Shown: positions 45,508 to 56,312 of the stretch, piece by piece
Numbering within the stretch: the stretch's first letter is position 1
Layout of the letters: the number at the start of each line of letters is the position of its first letter
Origin: Maea johnstoni
Lineage: Eukaryota > Annelida > Polychaeta > Spionida > Magelonidae
Direction: 5' to 3'
NCBI GenBank assembly: GCA_963942565.1
Contig: OZ012697.1
Coordinates: 21,560,557 to 21,624,556, forward strand
Length of the DNA: 64,000 bases
Translations under genes and position numbers: made by a program
The notes under the pieces: generated by a model
Told to the model about the DNA's origin: nothing
What the model saw: the letters and a program-made list of their open reading frames with translations, nothing else
Database searches by the model: none

Positions 45508-46257
45508 TAGAGCTGCACTCACGGAGGGATATCAACTCATGAGCTCACCACCAGGGGCTTAGCCATAATGCGTCCAGCGTGTTATTTGGACACGCAGAAC
45601 ACTGTTTTTTGACAGTTTGGACACCCAAAATTTTATGACAGAATTTGCTGAAGATGACTTTTCTTAGAAGATAGAAGATGTAGAAGCTGTAGTGTCACTT
45701 TTATAAGACACACAAAGCAGTATCTGGCCTAAAAAAGCAAAATCTGTAAAGGTATAGGGTCTATCTTATTAGTAGTATGTTTTTTGTACCACACTTTGGA
45801 CACGCAAAAGTCTATGAAACCTCTATTTGGACACCCTGTTTCCAAATATCGGCTAAGACCCTGCTCACCACCCGTTTCACTCGTGAGCTCATGAGCTCAC
45901 GGACGTTCCAATTTTCCAAAGAAATACTTATATTTTTCCAGCCCAGCTATTAAGAAATAAATATTTATTGGCGGAGATTTATTAATATTGCCAAGTTTAT
46001 TTAATTTTAAAACGTCCTGACGAGGTACAAAGGTCAGTATAACACTCAAGACCGCTTGAATGTATACATTGGAGATTGTAAAAAAGTTAGGACAGCGATA
46101 AGCAGTTATGTATGTTAATAATGTGTGTTAGGTGACCCTTGATACGTTAGTGTTCCCAACATAGACGAGCTCACGATTTGAACATTTCAGCTCGAACTCG
46201 GCGAGTTGGACCCAGGGCTCGAGCCACTCGAGTTAGTGAGTGGTGAGTGCAGCTCTA
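45508..46257. mobile_element. hAT-like MITE, TAGAGCTGCACTCAC termini
   Basis: TAGAGCTGCACTCAC is the exact inverted complement of GTGAGTGCAGCTCTA at the right end. The element is flanked by a perfect 8-bp duplication ATTATGAT (45500-45507, 46258-46265) and is itself interrupted at 45552-45863. Confidence 0.92.
45552..45863. mobile_element. hAT-like MITE, family A, nested
   Basis: CAGGGGCTTAGCC ... GGCTAAGACCCTG, flanked by the 8-bp duplication CTCACCAC (45544-45551, 45864-45871), inserted into the 45508-46257 element. Confidence 0.9.
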
Positions 46258-46397
46258 ATTATGATGGATATGCCTGATTTAAGTACATGTTAAATTGTTA
46301 ATACATGTTTATGGTTATTACATCTCCCTTGAAAAGTAAGATGCCCAAAAACTTAACAATTGTCAATTTTGACCACCCAGTGTCTAAATCCTGGCTA

Positions 46398-46637
46398 CCG
46401 TAAATTCTCGGAAATTTAGACCACCCTAGGAATTTGGGCCACTATTATCATTTTGCAAAATAATTAATGGGAAATCTGGGCAACCCTCGATCTATCGCCA
46501 GTTGCCATTGCACAGAATATGGGCCTAGCTGTAAATCTTGCTGATACAGCATCAAGGTATTTTCAGAAAATATGGGCCACCCTGAACCCATAAAAATCAT
46601 AATTATTTAAATGTCCCAAATTACGGAGAATTTACGG
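46398..46637. mobile_element. TA-target MITE inside a hAT-like terminus
   Basis: CCGTAAATTCTCGGAAATTT ... GAGAATTTACGG with TA on each side (46396-46397, 46638-46639). The flanks rejoin as AATCCTGGCTAAGACC, the 3' terminal repeat of family A hAT-like elements. A partial repeat of the right end follows to about 46676. Confidence 0.85.
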
Positions 46638-46676
46638 TAAGACCTTGCAAATTACGGATAATTTACGGTAAGACCC

Positions 46677-47146
46677 TGCTTGTAATGGGAGCTTATGCTG
46701 GCTCATTACACAAAGAATTGTTTACAATTTCTAGAGCACTCATTTAAAACATAATCTGATTATTGCCCGACCACTACCATTTCAGACCGTAATCCATGTA
46801 CTTAAATCCCTATATAATCCATTACACCTTTAGAATTTACGTCATCCATATTCTATAATCCATTATAATATATATGCCAACATCTCCTTAATCCTATTCA
46901 GGCAATTAATTGGCCAGGACCTGTCCAGCCTATCTAATTAACAGGTACATATATATACAGACTCCAAGGGTGCGCTAAGTACATGCATTTAACCGCTGAG
47001 CACTATATTATAATCATAACTACATGTATACAATTTTCATCTCTAATCATCTTATCATGCATATTTTTGCTGCAAAGTAACATAGTGTTGAGTTGTTTTA
47101 GTCTTAACACTAATAACACACCTTGGGTTTTGTTTTTTCTTTGCAG
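46677..47146. other. Upstream flank of the PPP1R35-like gene
   Basis: No coding exon is recognised. A splice acceptor (TTTCTTTGCAG, ending 47146) precedes the first coding exon, so at least one 5' non-coding exon must lie upstream, but I cannot place it. Confidence 0.45.
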
Positions 47147-47151
47147 GTGAA

Positions 47152-50100
47152 ATGGCATCCCATGTAGCCTGCCTCAGTAGTGATATAGAGCCACATAGTT
47201 TTCCTCCCCCTCGCCCAACTGCCAGGGACCATGGAATCATGTCTCAATATGAGCAGGTGAGTGCTGGTCCAGGCCAGTATTGGTTATTGTTAACCTGTAA
47301 ACCAGGTACTCTGATACTAGGGTTGGGAATCGGTTGCAATCTCATGATCGATAATCAGTTACAGCCAATCGATCGATTATCGATAATAATCAGTTCAACG
47401 CACTTTTGCAGTAATTGGGTACTAGAGGTCTTAGAGCCTAATAATAAGTGATAGTCCATGACAATTACTTGCTATTGGCACCTACCTTAACTTCGTTTTG
47501 AAGTGTTTTTGGGGCTTAGTTTCATAGCAAGAAAGCTGACAACATGTCTGTCATTTAGTTCTATATTTTGCCACTAGGTGTCACCTTTTCCAATTATTAT
47601 CGATTGCCAGTTTTGTAATCGATTAATCAGAATCAGAGAGGTAAACGATTGATTATCGATTATAATCGATGATCGTCCCAACACTATCTGATACCATACC
47701 AGTAGCCATCATAATATTACCCTGAGTCTTAGCCAGTACAGCATACTGTATACAGCTTTAATTTTGCTGAAAATTTTGCTTAAATACAGGCCAATTACAG
47801 CCCTGCTGGAGGGTATTACAAGCATTTAAATAAAGCAGATCCAAAGCTGGATATTTATTTGAAGGATTGGCACAATCATGGGGAGCACAAAAATTGCAAA
47901 AATTAAATGCCTTTAGAAAATACCAGTTAAATACATTAGTCTTGGCATCATGTGGACACCCAACCTTCAAAAATCAACCCTAAGGACAACTAAAAAAATT
48001 GTGCGAAATTTCTTAAATGTCAAAAACAAGCATATATATCTGAATTTGTTTGACCTCAATATAATTCCCATGACAATGTATAAGGGTATTATGCCTCAAA
48101 TATTTCAATAAGTATATGTTTTTAGTAGAAATCAGAGTATATTTGTGCCCCCCCCCCCCCCCCCCCCCCTGAAAAAGAGGTAGCCCGAGATTTTTATAGT
48201 TGCCTATATTGGGCACAAAGTTTCTAAATCCTGGCTAAGGGCTTTAAGGCCCTGGCTAGCCAGGTATTCACCATAGCAGTAGCCCATATATAATATCACC
48301 CTCAATCTTAACCTTTAAGGGCTTGGCATTGAGGTTAGTTTAATAGCCAGGGACCTGCTACTGAAAGTCAGAGCTAGTAAATTCTACATGTGAATAGCCC
48401 AAAAGAGCTAGATGGAATAAGAATACCAGGTACTAAAGATGTGTGATACCCTCTGGGTCTGCATGGATAATGATAAAAATCGATTCAACACAATACACTG
48501 CATTCTTTTTCTTGTTTTCAACCCAATGCCAGAGGTGTGTCACTTTTTGAAAAAATAATTATCAATATGGAATCATTTTGTATTTGTCTATTTCATTTCA
48601 TCAATTTTCAGGGCCAACCAAAGATATTTAAGGGCTAGTAAAAATTACGGTAACTAGCCCTGCTGGGCTATTGGAATTTTTCTTAGTGTTGAGCCCTGCC
48701 TTTATTTAGATAAGGAGTAGGACTTAAAATCTTCACCATTTGGACTGGCGTTTGCTAGTAGGGCTACCAGCTTTGAAATAAAGCATCTCCTGTCTTCATG
48801 TTATTTTCAAATTCACTGAAATAACAAATCTTTCTGATTGTTTTTCAGGAGCATGTTATGCTGATACGCTCCCATGTTATTTTCAAATTTACTGAAATCA
48901 CAAATCTTCCGATTATTTTTTCAGGTGCATGTTATACATGACACAATCCCTTGTTATTTTCAAATTTACTGAAATCACAATTCTTCCGATGTATATTATT
49001 TTTTCAGGTGCATGTTATACATGACACAATCCCTTGTTATTTTCAAATTTACTAAAAACGCAAATCGTCCGATTGTTTTTCAGATGCATGTTATGCACGA
49101 CACGCTCCCTTTCTACCGACCGATATCCAAGCAACGGAGAGAGGAAGATGACATTAATCCTGTGCGCTACATCCTCGCACCAACTCTGGTGCAGGCGAGC
49201 CATGTGGCCGCTGCCCCGGACCCCGATCTCGGTGTGACACCGGAAAAGGTTCTTCCGATCATCAAGCATGTGTCTCGTGGTGAATCTCAGGGGGCAGTCC
49301 CGAAGGCCCGACAGCGTGTGAGATTCGATCTCGATGAAACGAGGGCTAGCGAAGACGGAAATCGGGACGCAAGCCCCGGAGAGACGAATGCGATAAGTTA
49401 TAGTTATGATATCGGAAATGATGACGAGGAGGATGACTGTGATGGAGATTTTGGTAGAAATTCCAATGGAGACGTCGACGAAACGAGAACTAAGACGTAT
49501 GCTTACAATGCGGGATCAAATAATGATAAATATTGCATAAATGCATCAACTCGAAATAGAAACTCCCCTGAACGGTCAGAAATGCCCACGAACACTTATG
49601 CATATAATGTTGGATTGAATGATGACAAATATTGTATAAATACATCAAGTCAAAATAGAAACTCCTTTGAACGGTTGGAACTGCCCACGAACACTGACAT
49701 GCCAATCCTAACTGAAGGGAGAACTATCTATGCACGAGGGAATATCGGAGCAGATTCTCCCGCTATGCCGAAAGCCGGAGGACCGGGAAAATCAACGGAT
49801 CGTAATGGACATGTCTTGGGCGAGGTGGAGCTTCATTCCACGCTGCGTGTGGAGAAGGAATTGGAACAACTTCAGCGGACGGAGCTCGATCTCGCTACGG
49901 CCGTCTCAAAACATCTCAAGATCTCCAGCTCAACCAGGAGCAAGATCTCAGAAAAGGTAATCATGAATGCCAATCCTTTAACCTAAGTGCTCAACCCATA
50001 TGCTGCTGGTGGCTAATTTGGCCAATTCAAAATGGTGCAAAAAACCTGAAAATTGACTGAAACTTTGGCATATGATTACTTATCTGAGAGTACTCAGCGA

Positions 50101-53042
50101 GAGCTATCCTATGAATACCAACATGACGTGGTTTAGATGGTTTTCAAAAGTCTTTACTTTTTTGTCCGGGTTAACCCTTAAAAGGTGCAAATGCGCCTGT
50201 GCCTGGTTATTTGAACCTGTGCTTAGAATATGTCAGCTTAGGCACCGGAACTACACTAGTCTTTGAACCACGTTTAAGTCTATGCTGCAAAATTGCGGGA
50301 AAGGAACTTAACCATTCCAATGCTGAGGCTATTTTTGTCCAAAGCACAGGGATGCAAAGTTTTTTGAAAAACATCTAAACCCTGTCATGTTGGTATTTAT
50401 TGGATAGCTCTCGCCGAGTACTCTCAGATGAGTACCCATGTGCCTGGGTTTCAGTGTTTTCGGGGTATTTGCATATTTTTGTATTGCCACCAGTGGCATT
50501 TATGGGTTAACCCATTCATACCTGGAGATCTACTTGACCAGTGTCGTCTGGACCTGTCAAACTTTAGAAATAACTTTGGAACAGAGCTGGAGTTCATGAA
50601 ATATTTGGAGGAGAGTTGTAGGTACAATTTTGAAGAACAATTCTCCTTCAAATATTTTCTGAAATTGCTGTTCTTAAAGCGGAACTAACTAAGTGATCAG
50701 CCTTAGTAAATGAATATAATAAATATAATGAAAATCAAATATGAATATAAAACAAGACATAAATATAGAAATAATGAAAATAAGAAATTATAAAATTCGG
50801 AATTTTTTTGCAACATTATGAAAATTAATTTTTTTATTTTAAAGGTGCCAATCCCTTTTTTCAAGTATGTACTCTTAGAAAGCATGATCCACACCTGTGG
50901 GTCATGTACAAAAGTGATCATATTGCACCAACTAGCCTTTCCTTGATATGGAAAAACAGGGAGGATAATCAGGATTCGATTAATTGATATATTTTTCGAT
51001 TCGATTTGATTCGATACGTCGTAACGTACTCGTAGGGCACAATTATTTTTAGCGATGTCATTGATATCCTTTTATTTTTGTTGGATACCCTGTGTCTTGG
51101 CCATATGCCTGAGTATTTAAGCAAACCAACCCTTCCAATTTCTCATACAAAAGCCATAGAAAATACTTCAATACTTAGTCAGAGTTTCATTTTGCATTAG
51201 TTTAACAGGAAAATGTCTGGGAAAATTGTATCTTTTATTAATAATCATACGCCATTATTGGGGTACAGAATATCGATTATTTAGATTCGATTCGCAACCA
51301 TTCAATTTAATTGACAAAGTTAAAATGTCGATTTATCGATTTGTCGACTATCGATGACATCCCTATCAGCCTGGTTATTATGTTTCAGGTTTGTGAGAAG
51401 TTGAATCAGCAGCAAAGAGTGTACGGACAGCTAGTGAGTGTGGAGGTGCCTGAGAAGGACTTACTTGAAAAACACCGTGCAGCCAAACTCAAAACCTTGA
51501 AATCCATAGCGCCTGGAAAACCACCCAAGGTAAGATCTACTGGATTAATTGCGCAAATTTTCGATCAATTAATTGATTATTGTCAGTATGAATATGCCCA
51601 CTTGTCAGTGTCTGATATACGGCTGATTCAGATTACCCCTAAATTATGAATGATTAATGGTAAGGAACTCACAGTTCAGGTTTATTACAATAATGCAGGG
51701 TTTTCATGGTAAATAGGGCCCCTTTTGAATGGAAACTTTAACCAAGTAAGCAGAGAATATAATCGAAAATGATCTATCTTTTGTTTTAATGCTCGAGCAA
51801 TAAGGAATCATGGCAAACCGATCGATCATATTGATTAATCGTCCCAGCACTATCGACTCATCTCACTTCATTGTTAACCCATTAATTCCTCCAGCAATTG
51901 TCTTCTGGATCTAGGATACTTTTTACAATAACTTCAGAATTGAGAATGATTTTACAAAATATTTGAAGGAGAGTTGTTGATAATGTTCTGGTGAACATTT
52001 CTCCTTCAAATATCTTTCTACGTGTGCGTTTGCCTGCAAGATTTTATCAAAATTGTCAGGCTGCTTTTGGCAGCTGTGAGCATTAATGGGTTAAAATGCC
52101 AGTATTCACAAAATTTCTGCCCGTCCAGATTTAGCTACTTCAAATTCTCATACTGTTCAGCAACATTTAGTGGCCTATTATATCAAAAAGGGCAATTGAC
52201 ACTTCAGCCATGTCTTGGAAGATGTTTTGTTTGGAAAAGGTTCATTACTCCAAAAATGTTAAAGTCATAAAATTATCATTGAAAATTTTACCTGTCTAAA
52301 AAGGAGTTTTGTTTTTCAGTGTTTCACCCCTATATAAATCCCTTGGCATTTTATTAGGATATCATGCAGTTTTTTGATAAGTTGATAAGTATATATGTTT
52401 ATTGTTGTAACCTAAGTATAATGTTGTTGCCCTTGAAATATAGCATGCCCCAATTGCCAATGTTTGGCACCAAGTTTCAAAATCCTGGATAAAACCCTGT
52501 TGCTGAATCTCACTTATTCTCTAATACTAGGACTACACTCAAAAATCAATGCTAAGGCCTAAAAAAAGAAATTGTTTGTTTCCTGTAATGGTCCGAAAAA
52601 AATAGGGTAGGTAGGTCGGTAAGAATTTATTTTTTTTTCATTATTTTTTGGTCAAAAATGTGTGTTTTATGCATGTTTTACATTGATTGGTAGTTTGGAG
52701 GGCGGAAAAAACTTTAGGGTAGGGATTTTTTTCAATAAAAACTTGTTAGGGTGGGGTTACTGGAAACAAACAACTTTTTTTTTTAGGCCTAACTGATTAT
52801 CATCAACAGATGACTGATATTGAAATCCAAACTGATCCCCATCCCTACTTTGCTTCTACTTTAAGCAGCCGTCAGCGTCAAAGCCTGACATCATGGAGTT
52901 CTTCTCGGCAGATTTCCAGAAAGAGTTCCCGACGTTGACACTAGAGGGCCTCGCACCCCCGGAGGTCAAGCCATTTTTGGCACCCAGCGAAGCCGCCTTC
53001 GATATCTACACCCATATAAGATGCTGGGAAAATATTAAGTGA
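47152..53042 (+). CDS. PPP1R35: Protein phosphatase 1 regulatory subunit 35-like (four coding exons)
   Basis: PPP1R35 is a centrosomal protein that binds PP1 and supports centriole elongation. Coding exons: 47152-47256, 49084-49956, 51389-51529, and 52866 or 52869 to 53042; all phase 0, about 430 aa. The ATG is 6 bases inside an exon with an acceptor, so a 5' non-coding exon exists. Exon 2 carries a PP1-docking RVRF motif at residues 113-116 (ARQRVRFDLDE) and three 33-residue tandem repeats. The C-terminal domain runs from ELHSTLRVEKELEQL through LVSVEVPEKDL to AFDIYTHIRCWEN, which I recognise as the PPP1R35 C-terminal family. The human protein is about 253 aa; the extra length is in the repeat-rich middle. 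The last exon has an AAGCAG double acceptor, so one Gln may be optional. Exons 2 and 4 have copied edges next to them. Confidence 0.82.
47318..47686. mobile_element. hAT-like MITE, TAGGGTTGGGAATCG termini
   Basis: TAGGGTTGGGAATCG ... CGATGATCGTCCCAACACTA with a perfect 8-bp duplication TCTGATAC (47310-47317, 47687-47694). The interior is rich in ATCGAT and AATCGATT. It is in intron 1 of the PPP1R35-like gene. A probable diverged relative is at 50958-51366, and a 3' end at about 51815-51851. Confidence 0.9.
47720..48260. mobile_element. Family A hAT-like copy with C-tract
   Basis: GAGTCTTAGCCAGTACAG at the left and AATCCTGGCTAAGG at the right (about 48225-48240) fit family A. It holds a poly-C run (48149-48169). 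Flanking sequence AGTAGCC.ATA.TAATAT.ACCCT is present on both sides (47701 and 48281), a longer direct repeat than a target duplication. Confidence 0.5.
48790..49083 (+). repeat. Copied PPP1R35 exon 2 acceptor edge (3 extra copies)
   Basis: The exon 2 acceptor and the first roughly 30 bases (true edge 49084, CAGATGCATGTTATGCACGA) recur with edges at 48849, 48925 and 49008, spaced 76, 83 and 76 bp. Each copy keeps TTTTTCAG and CATGTTAT, and repeats the intronic CATGTTATTTTCAAATTYACT. Splicing to the edges at 48925 or 49008 would meet a stop 16 codons in. Confidence 0.92.
49396..49692 (+). repeat. Three 99-bp coding repeats in PPP1R35 exon 2
   Basis: Three consecutive 33-residue units start SYSYDIG, TYAYNAG and TYAYNVG. 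Units two and three are close (DKYCINxSxxNRNSxER in both), while unit one is acidic and diverged. The period is exactly 99 bp, so the frame is preserved. Confidence 0.9.
49978..50180. mobile_element. P1-type MITE just after PPP1R35 exon 2
   Basis: TTAACC at 49978 lies 21 bp beyond the exon 2 donor; CCCATATGCTGCTGGTGGCTA follows and the family interior continues to GGGTTAA near 50168-50174. Confidence 0.7.
50308..50520. mobile_element. P1-type MITE
   Basis: TTAACCATTCCAATGCTGAGG ... GTGGCATTTATGGGTTAA. The right TTAA is shared with the start of the next element. Confidence 0.75.
50517..50690. mobile_element. P2-type MITE, right end missing
   Basis: TTAACCCATTCATACCTGG and the internal GTCGTCTGGACCTGTC and TTCTCCTTCAAATATTTTCT. 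The element loses similarity after about 50690. It shares its left TTAA with the preceding P1 copy. Confidence 0.7.
50958..51366. mobile_element. Probable hAT-like relative ending next to PPP1R35 exon 3
   Basis: CAGGGAGGATAATCAGGATTCGAT at the left loosely pairs with TATCGATGACATCCCTAT at the right, and the interior is ATTCGATT-rich like the 47318 element. The right end is only about 22 bp from the exon 3 acceptor at 51388. No clean duplication was found. Confidence 0.4.
51874..52094. mobile_element. TTAA-flanked MITE, family P2
   Basis: TTAACCCATTAATTCC ... GAGCATTAATGGGTTAA with the family interior (AAATATTTGAAGGAGAGTTG, TTCTCCTTCAAATATC). Confidence 0.85.
52555..52790. mobile_element. MITE with AGGCCTAAAAAAA termini (second copy)
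   Basis: AGGCCTAAAAAAAGAAATTG ... CAACTTTTTTTTTTAGGCCT, with the interior GGTAGGTAGGTCGG and AACTTGTTAGGGT in inverse order to the 34707 copy. Confidence 0.82.
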
Positions 53043-53043
53043 C

Positions 53044-53200
53044 TTAACCTTTGTGGTGCTACTGGCTAATTTGGCCAATACAAAATGTTTGAAGAAAAAT
53101 GACTGGTACCCTGGCACATGGGTACTCATCTGAGAGTGCTCAGCGACAGCTATCCAATGAATACCAACATGACAGGGTTTAGATGGTTTTCAAAAATCTT
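53044..53200. mobile_element. P1-type MITE one base after the PPP1R35 stop codon
   Basis: The stop TGA (53040-53042) is followed by one base and then TTAACCTTTGTGGTGCTACTGG, a P1 left end. The element runs to CAAAAATCTT at about 53200, where it is cut by a copy of the last exon. The 3' UTR therefore starts as transposon sequence. Confidence 0.8.
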
Positions 53201-53595
53201 CAAAGCCTGACATCATGGAGTTCTTCTCTGGGGTTTCCAGAAAGAGTTCCCGACATCGACACTAGAGGGCCTCACACCCCCGGAGGTCAAGCCACTTTTG
53301 GCACCCAGCGAAGCCGCCTTCGATATCTACACCCATATAAGATGCTGGGAAAATATTAAGTGACTTAACCTTTGTGGTGCTACTGGCTAATTTGGTCAAT
53401 ACAAAATGTTGGAAGAAAAAACCTGAGAAATGACTGGTACCCTGGCACATGGGTGCTCATCTGAGAGTGCTCATTGACAGCTATCCAATGAATACCAACA
53501 TGACAGGGTTTAGATGGTTTTCAAAAATCTTCAAAGCCTGACATCATGGAGTTCTTCTCGGGGGATTTCCAGAAAGAGTTCCTGACATCGATCAT
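53201..53595 (+). pseudogene. Tandem partial copies of the last PPP1R35 exon
   Basis: Copy two (53201-53363) starts at AAAGCCTGACATCATGG, 9-12 bases inside the true exon, and runs past the stop into its own P1 MITE half. It has a one-base difference near CTCTGGGGTTTCC that shifts the frame. Copy three (53531 to about 53592) is only the first 60 bp. Spacing is 322 and about 331 bp. Neither copy has the true acceptor; each joins directly to MITE sequence (CAAAAATCTTC). Confidence 0.9.
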
Positions 53596-53599
53596 GGAG

Positions 53600-53850
53600 T
53601 GTACACATGGGCTGACTCATATATGGAAATATCTTGCTCACACTGGCCAAAAAACGTCCTGAGTATTTTGATAAAATCTCTCAGACAAAAACTATTGGAA
53701 AAATGTCCGAACACTTCCAAAAACTCACCTTCAAATATTTAATACAACTATTGAAATTCCTAATCGGTTTGGTTTTCGAAAATCTTTGCATACTTGTGCT
53801 TTGGAAGAAAGTAGCCTCAGCATTGGAAGGGTCTAATATTATTGCATGAG
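53600..53850. mobile_element. Composite of P2- and P1-type MITE fragments
   Basis: ATGGGCTGACTCATATATGG and TCAAATATTTAATACAA resemble the P2 family (also seen at 54480-54620). TTTGCATACTTGTGCTTTGGA ... CAGCATTGGAAGGG is a P1 right end. Confidence 0.5.
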
Positions 53851-53926
53851 ACAAAAGGAGACAGAAAGTCCTTCCCAGGGACCGTTCTAATAGTGCTGGT
53901 CAGATTGACACCTTAAACCCTTCCAG

Positions 53927-54258
53927 GGCTCAACATTAAGAAAAAACTTCATAAGCCCAGTAGGGCTAGTTACCGAAACTTTTACTAGCCCTGAAATATT
54001 TTTGCTAGCCCTGATATTAATGACAACTCTTTTCAAATAGTGACCTCTGTTGATAACATGAAAAGAATACAGTGTATTGTGGTAAATTGAGTTGAATTAT
54101 CATCCAGGTATGCAGAGCCAAGGGTGGGCTTCATAATTTTTTAAGCGGTGATATTCTAATTCTATCTAGCCCCTCAAGGCTACTCACAGGTAGAACTTAC
54201 TAGCCCCGAATTTCAATAACTAGCCCGGGGCTACGGGGCTAGCCTTAACGTCGAGCCC
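53927..54258. mobile_element. MITE with CAGGGCTCRACRTTAAG termini
   Basis: CAGGGCTCAACATTAAG at the left is the inverted complement of CTTAACGTCGAGCCCTG at the right, with an interior full of CTAGCCC/GGGCTAG. A partial copy in PPP1R35 intron 1 (48610-48695) ends TTGAGCCCTG. Confidence 0.78.
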
Positions 54259-54261
54259 TGC

Positions 54262-54482
54262 CCTTCCTATTCTGAGGCTACTTTCGTCCAAAGCATGCAA
54301 GGTGTTTTGAAGGACACAAAGTTCTTCGAAAACTATTAAAACCCTGTCATGTGGGTATTCATTGGATAGCTCTCACTGAGTACTCTCAGATGAGTACCCA
54401 TATGCCAGGGTTTCAGTCATATTCTAGGTTTTGTGCATCATTTTGTATTGGCCAAATTAGCCACCAGCAGCATAAGGGTTTA
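54262..54482. mobile_element. P1-type MITE
   Basis: CCCTTCCTATTCTGAGGCTAC ... CCACCAGCAGCATAAGGGTT with the full family interior. Confidence 0.75.
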
Positions 54483-54957
54483 TCCCTGTTCACAGCTGGA
54501 GCGAACACATGGTTTGACTCATATATGGAAATATTTTGCTCATTCTGGCGCAAAAATGTCCTTAATATTATGATCAAATCTCTCAGGCAAAAGCACTATT
54601 GGAAAAATATTTGATGGAGAAATGTCAATCAGAATACTACCAAAAAAGCAGACATATGGATTTTCCTTAGATATTTTCAATACTTAGGGCCCCTGAAAAA
54701 TAAGTTGTGTACAAAGCTCTGTATATATCATTCTTGGGATCTGAATATATGTAAATAAAGTTTTGAATGAACAATGTTTTTGCCTTGAGTTTTAATGGAA
54801 TATGCATGGGCTATTCTATAAGTGATAATGTGACACAAATTGATGAGGTATAGATCATCAAATAGATTGTTCCTTTGCTTTAAAATTTGAGTATTTTAAA
54901 CTCTAATGTAGGTAGTTTCTCTAACTGCTGCATGAAGTGGACTGGCAAAATCTATTT

Positions 54958-55268
54958 TGGGGACCAAGTAGCTCAGTTGGTAAGGTGTCAGACTAGTAAT
55001 CAGAGGGTCGCTGGTTCAATTCCTGGCCAGGGCACTTTGGTCTCTCCTTGGGCAAGACAGTTTATTCCATATTGCTTCAGTCTACCCAGCTGCAAAATGG
55101 GTACCTAGCATAAATGAAGCAGTGCTTAGAGCGTGTGCGCTATATGCTGCCAGTTGCTCTGGAATATCCCCTGGGGGATTGAAATGGTTTCCGTGTGGCC
55201 TGCTAGGGGAGGAAGGTCGTGTGAGCGCTTCGGTGGATACAAGACTATAAACCGAATACCTTTACCTT
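54958..55268 (+). mobile_element. tRNA-derived SINE, near full length
   Basis: The head has TAGCTCAGTTGG (A box) and GGTTCAATTCC (B box). The central body includes ACCCAGCTGCAAAATGGGTA, a short hairpin-like core that I associate with widely conserved invertebrate SINE domains, then GTGAGCGCTTCGGTGGATAC, and the tail ACCTTTACCTTTG. The specific domain name is uncertain. Confidence 0.85.
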
Positions 55269-55269
55269 T

Positions 55270-56312
55270 GTTTGACTAAAGGACAATTACACCATAAATT
55301 AAACAGGCCCAAATAGTTTCTCAGAGTATTCTCTACTTAAACCCAAGTTCCCACCACTGCCTTCATTCATACAAGGAGTATATTGCTGTTTTAACACATC
55401 CTAACCAACACAAAATTGAGGTACTGGGAGCGGTACAAAAAAACAGATTGAGATAAGCTATTAATAGACTAAAATGGCCGCTCCCATGACCTGACAGGAA
55501 ATGCGGCTATCGGCAGCGGCCATTCTAGTCCATCAATAACTTATCTAAAGCTGCATTGTACTGTTTTGTACATAACTGTCATCTGAGGGTAGCTACTAAG
55601 GACTACTAAGATGTGTACCATGCATCTTCAGATAAGCTATTAATAGACCAAAACAGCCGCTGCAGTGCCTCCATTTTGTGTGTGTGAGAATGTGTTTAAA
55701 TAGCAATATAGTTCTGGTATTAAGGATGGCAGTGGTGGGAACTTGGGTTTAAGTAGATAATACTCTATGAAACTATTTGGGCCTGTGTTTTGTTTATGCT
55801 GCAATTATCCTTTAATGCAAAGTCCAACTTGTATTTATTATCATCGGCATTAAAAAACAAAGGTGCTGTGATACATTTTCATAGGGGAAAATAAATGTAG
55901 AACAAAGCAAACAATGTAAAAATATAATTATTTATTTCTCATATCATCTCCAAAAATATTCTCAAATTATGGCTCTATATATGGTATGGACCCATGGATG
56001 TCACTCATCCATAAAAGTTATTTTTTCAAATATATAAGAATTAAAATACATACAATATTTACAGTTTTCAAAAAATATTTCAGTATGCAAATGACCATCC
56101 TTATCATTGTGATCATTATCAGTTCCCTCTATTTGTACTTTAAAAGAGAGGTCTGAATGCAATCAGTCACCGTTTTAAGTGTGATCATTAAGGATGAACC
56201 ACCAGGCATTGCGAAGTCAACAATTCAAAATCCTGCTGCCCTTATATAGCGGTGCTGTGTAGGACTGTCTATGGTACTTCTGCAACTTTAAGTAGTGATG
56301 CCATTGATATGA
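55270..56312. other. Intergenic, no gene seen
   Basis: One inverted duplication is visible: AGATAAGCTATTAATAGAC.AAA at about 55450 and 55632, and CCCAAATAGTTTC / GAAACTATTTGGGCC (55308, 55768). It forms the arms of a roughly 480-bp imperfect palindrome (about 55300-55790). Confidence 0.5.

Noticed and set aside
53262-53450. Minus-strand 62-aa ORFs at 52941-53129 and 53262-53450
   Set aside because: Nearly identical because they are antisense readings of the duplicated PPP1R35 last exon and MITE.
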